Below, one piece after another: positions 53,201 through 62,200 of a stretch of 64,000 nucleotides of DNA; positions within the stretch are counted from its first letter, which is position 1; the number at the start of each line of letters is the position of its first letter. The notes under the pieces were generated by a model. The model did not search any database, was not told where the DNA came from, and saw only the letters and a list, made by a program, of their open reading frames with translations. The stretch comes from Macrobrachium rosenbergii (lineage: Eukaryota > Arthropoda > Malacostraca > Decapoda > Palaemonidae): NCBI RefSeq assembly GCF_040412425.1, contig NC_089743.1:88998971-89062970 (forward strand), in the 5' to 3' direction. A program made the position numbers and the translations under genes.

Positions 53201-56200
53201 TCATAAAAGGCGTGAGGCAGTGAATATAAATCTACAGTACTGTGTTTTGGTTTGTAATATCACATGAGGGGTTATAAGATGTATAGATAGTTGTACAAGA
53301 GTATCTGGTGTGAGAAAAGCTAATAACATCCAAATTCAAAAGTTAAGTTGTCAGGGAAATGGGTATTCTGGAGAAACTGCTGATGCTAAAGGAAGTAAGA
53401 TTGGAGGGCCCAGGCTGGCTGGTGGAGAGAGCCATCCATAAGGTGTATTCCTATAAACAATTTCAGAAAGAAAACACTGGAGGTATTAAGTTATACTTAC
53501 ACAACAGAAGTCAGAGAAAGGAGGAAGAAGAGGAGCCTTTTATTATCTGACCAGCCCCATTAGCATGAGTTTTCTTGTTCCTGTACTCATACCTAGCCTG
53601 CTGAAGCTTGGGTCAAGTTTTCCAAATAGTATGGCAGTCTGACATTGAAAATAGCTTAGTTTTGTGTAAAGTTAGTCAAAATCTGCCAGAGACATTAGTT
53701 TACATAAAGCTTGCTGCTAAAGCCAGGCAATGATGCTTACTAATAAAATGTTGGAGAGGCTTTTGCATTCAAAAACTTGAACTAGGTGGTACAGGAAGAT
53801 TAGCTCAGGTAAAACACAGAGTGCAGTAAGTAAACACCACTGGAACCTTAAATAGGGCTGTGCCATGAAGAGACATTAGATACCGCTGTGGCAGTACAGT
53901 TGGCAAGATACCTAAAATCGAAAAACTTTGGAATATACTGCAATTTTTTTTACCAAGTATTTAAGGATGCATAATAAAACAAAAAACAGACATAGGTTGG
54001 GATGAAAGCCCTAAGCTAGTGATAAAAGGACTAAGTACAGTATACGGGAATAGCTTTGTTGGGGATCTTGCGCATTCAAGTTAAATAAGGAAGTTGACCA
54101 TGCTGTTTTTAAGTGTAAGTTTTTTCAGTTGAGCCTTTTGTTTATTTTGATTGATTTATCAACATAATTGATAGGGAAATACTTGCTGTTGCTGGATTGG
54201 CCTATTAAAGACTGATCATTCATCAACATTGATTAATACATGCTTGTTAGGAGAAACAAGAAGCTTATCATTGGAAAAAGAGTAGATCTGATTTGACGTA
54301 ATTATTTCTAAATAAGAGTTATGGCACAGAGTTTATGCTTTAGTTGAAAAGACAAGACCACTATAGAAGAAATCTAGTGAGGTAAAGTTCAGTAACATAA
54401 ATGGTGAGGAGCTCTCAGATCTGCAGTTTTTGGCATAGACATAACAGTTTTGCCTTTACTAGAGCTGAAAGGCTGTTACAGTACTTAACATCCAAAAGAG
54501 AAGGGAACCCTCTTGGCTGATGTGTTTGACAGTCAGCAGAGAAATGAGAAACTCATAAGGCCTGACTCTGTATTTCTGATTTTAAGCTGACTAGTTTAGC
54601 TTTTTTATCCTGTGAAATTCATATTTTACTTGACCTTGAAGCTTATGCAGGCTTAGACTGAGATGGTAATTTTGTGTGTGTGTGTGTGAAGACTGCTGAT
54701 TTTTTTATCCCTAAGTTAGCTAGAAGGAATTTCATTCCGTAAATGTTAGAGAATTAGGAATGCTACCCATTTAGTTATAATCGATGTGGATACATGTAAG
54801 TTCATGCCCAGCCATTTACCACCAATTTCTATTGGGTGGTAAAGTCTGTGGTGAAAATTGTCATCTGCAATTTTCATAAGGCCTTCGTTGTTTTGGATGT
54901 TCATTCTATTTCCTGGGTTGTACAGAAATTGCTAAGATTTTGGTAATGAAGCTTGTATGTTTCATCTTGAATTTAGCGGGGCTTTTAATCATGAGACCCT
55001 AGTTGTTAAACTCAGACAGTTGGGATTTGTGGGAGCATTTCATAGTACAGTATTATTATTGAATATTTAGCTTGTAGATTGGAAGTAGCAGTTTGTTGAT
55101 GAGCATGATACCATTAATGTAATCCCAGATATGGTTCGGTGTAGAGTTCATGATGTAGGAACAGTGCTTGATTGGCCTAGAAAAAAGGTTTGTTACCCAG
55201 GCACTTGATGTTGCTCTTAATTGCACAAACCCCACTTCTGATGGTAGACCTGCAGATGCTGATTCCCTTGACAGAAATTAAGTGAAAATTAGCTCATGGT
55301 GCAAACTAGGTTGAATGAAGTTGACCTTTAACCAAGCTAAAGTATGGTTGTGAGCGGGTCAAGGACATTGGATCACTTCCCACCATGTGTCTTCAAGTAC
55401 TGGCAACTTGTTTAAAATCCTAGAGTCAGTCATAATTTACAAATTCACTTTTGTGAAACCTAAACAGTCTTTTCAGTTACACAAATTTTGTATAGGAAGT
55501 TCTAGATTTTGTACATGAAACTTACCCGTCAGATATATACTTAGCTATAGTCTCCCGCGTTCCCGACAGAAATTCAAATTTCGGGCACACGCGACAGGTA
55601 GGTCAGGTGATCTACCATACCCGCCGCTGGGTGGCGGGAATAGGAACCATTCCCCGTTTTCATGTCAGATTTTCTCTGTCGCTGGTTCCGGCAACATCTG
55701 TTGTTGGTTCCTTCTGCTTGGATTTTCATTTTTCGCTTGCTGAGGTTTATTTTGGACTGACCTTTGGTGACGTATTGGATCTTTGGCTTGGCATACGCTT
55801 TTGTGGACTGTTTTTGATTTCGGCTTTGGTATTTTCTTATAGAATGTCTGATCAGAGTGTTGCACCGGTGTTTCGTGTGTGTGAGGTCTGATTGTAAGGT
55901 GAGACTACCGAAAGCTTCGGTAGATCCTCATTCTGTATGTTCTAGGTGTAGGGAGAATGAATGCTCTTTTGAGAATACGTGTGTTGAATGTGAGAATCTC
56001 ACTGAACTGGAATGGAAGGCGTTAAACTCTTATGTACGCAAGTTGGAGAAGGACAGAGTTAGGAAGGCTTCTTCTAGAAGCGCTAGTAGGTCTCTTTCCA
56101 AGGAGGTAGATTTAGAACCTAACACTCTTCCAGATTCTCCTGTCACTCCAGTTGTTTCAGCTCCTTCACCCTTCGTCGAACCTGTGGATTCGTCGTCGGA

Positions 56201-59200
56201 GATGGCTGCTATGAAGGCTACGATCCGCAAGATGCAGTTGCAGATGCGAGCTATGGAGGAAAAGAAAGTGAGAAGTGATAGTGATTTGTGCAGTGTCCCC
56301 AGTGTAGTGGAGGGGCGTCTGACCGGCTCCGCATCGCTCCTAGGCCTAGACCTCTTCCAAACTCCCAGACCCAGTGGAGGAGGAATGTCGACAGCCGCAA
56401 GGGGGATGAAGAGCGCCCCAACGGTCAGGCGTCCTTTCGGCAGCGCCTGTTGACGCGTCCCAGGCTGCCTTAGATCGCGCAGAAAAGGGATCTTAAAGAA
56501 GTGTTTCTCTTCTTCTGCTTCTTCGTCTCCTAAACGTGGTTGGAGTTCGGCTGAGGAATCGCGTCCTTTGAAGAGGACTTGGAAGGCTCCTAGAGGAGAC
56601 GCCTTGGACTCTAGCCCTGAGCGCTTCCTGAAGGCTCTCCTGTTTCGGAAGAAGAGAACTCGTAGATCTTCCTCCTCTTCTTCTGGTGTTCAGGAGTCCA
56701 CCAAGCAGATCCTGGTAGGCCTCCAGGCTCAACTCGCTGCTCTTGCTGGCTCTTTATCAAAGAGCTCCTCTCGTCGGAAGGATGCCTCTCTTCCGATTAA
56801 GTCCTCCAAGAGACTCTCTTCTCCCAGCAAGTCGTCCTCAGGAAGCGTACTTCTCCTGTTGCGCCCCTCCAGCAGCAGGCGCTCCTCTCCTTCCAGGCTC
56901 TCCTCTCCTGGTAGGCGCTCCTCTCCTTGCAGGCGCTCCTCTCCCGCCCAGGCGCTCCTCTCCTTGTAGGCGCTCTTCTCCTGATAGGCGCTCTTCTCCT
57001 GGTAGGCTCCTCTCCCGATAGGCTCTCTTCTCCTGGTAGGCGCTCTCTCCTGGTAGGCGCCTCTCTCCTGGTAGGCGCCTCTCTCCTCGGCGCTCTTCGT
57101 CTCGAATAGCGCCTCTCCACCCAGGCGCTCGCGCCATCGCGGTCGCCGGTCTTCTCCTGTTGGAGATACTTTCTCCTCAGTCAGACGCCCTGCTCGTTCG
57201 CCTCGTAGAAGTTCCTCTCCAGCCTCCCCTTTCGTCTGTTAGCGCCCCTCTCCCAGCAAGGGCTCCTCTTGGTCAGGCGCCAGTCTGCTTCGAGGCGCTT
57301 CTCTCCGGATCATCGTTCTCCAGTGGACATAGGCTCTTCTCCTTCTAGGCGCTCTTCTTCTGTTAAATGCCCTGCTACTTCTAGACGTTCTCCTCCTCCT
57401 TCTGGCCTGGAGGCGTTATCGGAGGACGATTCTCCTAAGGACATCACAATCTCTGATTACAAGAGGTTGACAGCTCTACTAGTCCAGGAGTATGGAGATT
57501 CCCTCAAGCCTGCTTCTCCTCCTTCCCCTGGTTCTATGCTCTCGAGCACCAAGGCTTCGAAATCTTCCTCTCTTGTGAAAATGCGTCCTACGATCTCCAT
57601 GAGGAAAGCTCTTAAAGGTTTCGGAGAGTGGCTCTCCTCAAAGAAGGATGCAGGCAAGACTGTCTTCTCTTTGCCTCCCTCTAGACTTTCGGGAAGAGCA
57701 GGAATGTGGTACGAGACTAGGGAGCCTATGGGGTTAGCTCTCCCCTCTTCTGCTGGCTCAGATTTTTCTTCGCTGGTGGATTCGTCCAGAAGACTCTCCC
57801 TTAATTCGGCCAAGGCTTCTTGGGGACTGTGTGAACTGGACCATTTCCTCAAGGGCCTTTTCCGCGTGCTGGAAGTGTTCAACTTCATGGACTGGTCTCT
57901 TGGGGCCTTAGCCAAGAGAAGTCTTCAAGAGGATTCAGTTAGTATGGAGGACCTCAGCAGTGTGTTGTCTTGCCTGGACAAAGCTGTTAAGGACGGCTCG
58001 ATGGAGATCGCTTCCCTGTTCGGCACTGGCCTTCTTAAGAAGAGGTCAGTCTTCAGCGCTTTCCTCTCTAAATCGGTCTCTCCTTCCCAGAGGTCTTCCC
58101 TCTTGTACGCTCCTCTTTCTAGCCATCTTTTCCCACAAGAAACTGTAAAGGAAGTCTCTCGTTCCTTGTCGGAGAAGGCTTCTCAAGACCTTCTAGCTCA
58201 ATCGTCGAAGAGGTTGAGACCTGCTGCGCCTATTACTAAGAAGGAGAAGCCCCCTTTTCAGGAGCCCTTTCGTTCATCCAGGTCTATTAGGAGGCGTAGA
58301 CCTGAGAGAAGATCCAGGCCTTCAGGACTCCCTTCCAGGAAGTCCAAGTGAAGATCAAGTCCTCCAGACTCCAGTAGGTGCCAGACTTCTCAAGTTCGCC
58401 GAAGCCTGGGCACAAAGGGAGCGGACGAATGGTCCCCTCTCTGTTTTGAGGAAGGGGTACCTCATTCCCTTCTTTTGAAACCTCCTTGACTACAACTCCG
58501 AGGGAGTTATCGGCGAGATACAAGGATCCTGTGCTTGGAGGCAAGCCCTTCTTCTAGCCGTCGATCAAATGCTAGAAAAGTCTGCAATAGAACGGTGCAA
58601 GATCTTCACCCCGGGATTTTACAACCGTCTTTCTTGTTCCAAAATCCTCGGGCGGGTGGAGACCGGTCTTGGACGTGAGCTCCTGAACGCTTTTCGTCGT
58701 AAAGAAGAAGTTCTCTATGGAGACGACGTCTTCAGTTCTGTCGTCTCTTCGTCAAGGAGATTGGATGGTGTCCCTGGACCTTCAGGATGCTTACTTCCAC
58801 GTCCCCATCCATCCCTCCTCCAGGAAGTTCCTAAGGCTCATAGTAGACGGGCAGAACCTTTCAGTTCAGGGCTCTTTGCTTCGGACTCTCCACAGCTCCC
58901 CAAGTGTTCACGACCATTCTCAGGAATGTGGCTCACTGGTTGCACTTGGAGGGAGTGAGGATTTCCTTGTATCTCGACGATTGGCTAATTCGGTCCAGTT
59001 CAAAGAACCGTTGTCTGGAGGACCTTTCTCGGACTTTAAACCTGGTCCAATCTCTAGGACTTCTTGTGAACCTCGAGAAGTCTCAGATGATTCCTCAGCA
59101 GGAAATTGTCTACCTGGGGATTCGGATGGATTCTCGGGGTTTTCGAGCGTTTCCCTCCCTGGAAAGAAGGGAACGCTGCCTTCAAAAGGTGACAGACTTT

Positions 59201-62200
59201 CTGGAGAAAGACAGTTGTTCGGCGAGGGAATGGATGAGTCTGCTGGGGACCATTTCCTCGCTGGAACAGTTCGTTTCTCTGGGAAGGCTTCACCTCAGAC
59301 CTCTTCAGTTCTTCCTGAAAGAATCTTGGGATCGAAGTCCCAAGACTTGTCGGATTCCTTCCAAATATCATCTCTGGTAAAGGAACAACTCCGTTGGTGG
59401 TTAGACCCAAAGAAGCTGGGTCTAGGGAATTCCTCTACAACCGCCGAGCCCTCGCCTAGTGTTGTTCTCAGACGGTCGGAGTCGGGCTGGGGAGCGACAC
59501 TAGGCTCGGAAGAAGTGTCAGGTACCTGGGACACGGATCAGAAGGCCTGGCACATCAATATGAAAGAGCTGGTAGCCATTCACCTAGCTCTTTCCAGATT
59601 CGAACTTCTGGTCAAGGGATCAGTAGTTCTAGTCAACTCCGACAACACCACAGCCCTGGCTTATATCAGGAAGCAGGAGGGACACATTCCTTCTCCCTGT
59701 ACATTGCAGCAAGGAACCTTCTGTTGTGGGCGGGGGAGAGAAACATCGTTCTCCTCACCAGATTTGTTCAGGAGAAAGGAATGTGAGGGCGGATCTGCTC
59801 AGCAGAAAAGATCAAGTTCTTCCCACTGGAGTGGTCCCTTCATCAGGAGGTTTGCGAAAGGCTATGGTTCCTGTGGGGAGACCTCATATAGACCTCTTAG
59901 CAACCCATTGGAACAAGAGGTTGGAGAACTACTGCTCCCCAATCTCGGACCCCAGAGCAGTAGCTATAGACGGCCTTCTCCTAGATTGGAACGGTCAGAC
60001 GGCTACGCTTTTCCCCGTTCAAGATAATAGGGGAGGTAATCAGGAAGTTCAGTTCTTCAGAGGGCACCAAGCTCACCCTGATCGCTCCCTTTTGGCCATC
60101 CAGAGACTGGTTCACAGAGGTACTGGAATGGATGATAGATTTTTTCCCAGGTCGCTCCTCTCAGGAGCGATCTTCTCAAACAGCCCCACTTGACAGATTT
60201 CACAAGAATCTTTCCGCTCTAAACCTAACTGCCTTCAGACTGTCGAAGGACTGGTTAGAGCGAAGGGATTTTTGCACAAGGCTGCTAAGGCTATCGCCAG
60301 AGCTAGAAGATCTTCTACCTTGCGCCTCTACCAGTCGAAGTGGGAAGTCTTTCGGAGATGGTGCCGATCTAAGAAAATTTCCTCTTCCAGTACCTCTGTA
60401 ATGGAGATTGCGGATTTCCTTCTCTACCTAAGGGAGCAATGTAACCTGGCCGTTTCCACCATAAAGGGGTATAGGAGTATGCTGTCTTCAGTCTTTCGAC
60501 ACAGAGGTCTGAACATCTCGGATAATAAAGACCTTCACGACCTTATAAGGTCTTTTGAAACTTCAAAAAATAAGTCCCCTAGACCTCCCAGCTGGAATTT
60601 GGACGTGGTCCTAAAGTTTTTGATGTCTAGCAAGTTTGAGCCTCCTCGATCTGCCTCGTTCAGGGATTTGACCAGAAAATCGCTGTTTCTTTTCGCTCTT
60701 GCTTCTGCCAAAAGAGTGAGCGAATTACAAGCCTTAGAAGGTTCTGTAGGCTTTAAGAAGGACTCTGCAATCTGCTCCTTTCAGCCTCTCTTCTTAGCAA
60801 AGAATGAGAACCCTTCAAAACCTTGGCCTAGGAGTTTTGAGGTCAAAGGACTCTCCGATCTTTCAGGACAGGAGCTGGAACACACACTCTGTCCAGTAAG
60901 AAGCCTTAAACATTATTTGGAGAGAAAGAAACAGCTCAGAGGCAACACCGAAAGTCTTTGGTGTTCTGTCAAGGATCCTTCAAGAGCAATTTCCAAGAAT
61001 GCCCAGGCTTTCTTCATTAAGGATATTATTAAAGAGGCTCATCTTTCATGTAAAGAAGAACATTTTCAGCTCCTAGAGTTAATGCTCATGAGGTGAGAGC
61101 AATAGCTACTTCTCTAGCTTTCCACAAGTCTTGGTCCCTCCAGTCTATTGTGGACTCTACATACTGGAGATGTAACTCAGTGTTTGCTTCTCATTATTTG
61201 AGAGATGTTCGTGTGACATATGAGAAGTGCTTCTCTCTAGGAGCTTACGTATCCATGATTCGGTGCTGGGTCAAGGAGCTGGAAGCTAATCCTATTTAAT
61301 TTAGTGTTATTTTTAATTGTTTGTTGTGTTTTTTATGGTTGGTTGAAAAAGAGTGTTGCAGGTCTCTCTCTCTTTTTCATCTCATATTACTAACAAGGTT
61401 AGGCTTGGTCAGGTGGTCGGTTTTGGTTGTTAGCTCCTTGTATTTTTATTACCTAGCTCTGTCATGTAAGAGGGATAGCCCCCATTGATATGATTCAGGT
61501 AGAGGGCTCTGTCTTGTAAGTGGGTTAATCCCCTTTGACATGATCCATAACAGGCTCTGTCATGTAAGGGGGTTTTATCCCCATTGATATGATCCAGAAG
61601 GGCTGTCAGTCTTAGGTCACTTCCTCGCTGAAGCTCTTGAGGCATGCAGACTCATAGACAGTATCCATGAAGTCTTCTGCCCAATCAGGTAAGAACCATG
61701 GTTTTTGTTTATTCCTACAACATATGTTGTTTTCCCGTTTTTTAGTTCTTAGCTGTCTCTTGCCTCCTCCAAGGGTGCCAATCAGCTAAGTATATATCTG
61801 ACGGGTAAGTTTCATGTACAAAAATGATATTTTTATGATAAAATAAAGTTTTGTACATACTTACCCGGCAGATATATCGATTAATCGGTCGCCCAGCCTC
61901 CCCTCAGGAGACAGGTGGAAGAGAAAATCTGACATGAAAACGGGAATGGTTCCTATTCCCGCCACCCAGCGGCGGTATGGTAGATCACCTGACCTACCTG
62001 TCGCGTGTGCATGAAATTTGAATTTCTGTCGGGAACGCGGAGACTATAGCTAAGTATATATCTGCCGGGTAAGTATGTACAAAACTTTATTTTATCATAA
62101 AAATATCATTTTTTGGCGGCCTCTGCATCATGAGGAACTATTATTTCCTAATTCTGCCATGCTTAGAATATTGTTCCCGTGTTTGGACTTGAGCATCTGA

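Larger units (their letters stand above)
55508..62112 (+). mobile_element. Structurally complete DIRS-type retrotransposon (family A), 6.6 kb
   Basis: All structural hallmarks are present. There is a left terminal repeat (55508-55680), a right terminal repeat in inverted orientation (61920-62112, with an about 30-base extension not present on the left) and an internal complementary region (61784-61878) copying the complement of both outer ends joined together. Between them lie gag, RT/RNase H and tyrosine recombinase in that order. DIRS elements integrate through a circular intermediate using the recombinase, and no target duplication is expected or seen. I see no methyltransferase domain. 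The reading frames are interrupted by at least eight small shifts, mostly one base, so this copy as written cannot encode its proteins. It lies in the sense direction in an intron of gene 2. Confidence 0.92.

Noticed and set aside
56797..57137. Arg/Glu-rich open frames on the - strand
   Set aside because: They are antisense readings of the gag minisatellite; the + strand gag explains the sequence.
58717..60027. A 436-codon open frame taken as one protein
   Set aside because: Only parts of it are the true RT/RNase H frame. The middle (about 58870-59350) is out of frame, while the frame from 58904 carries YLDDW and the RT thumb.
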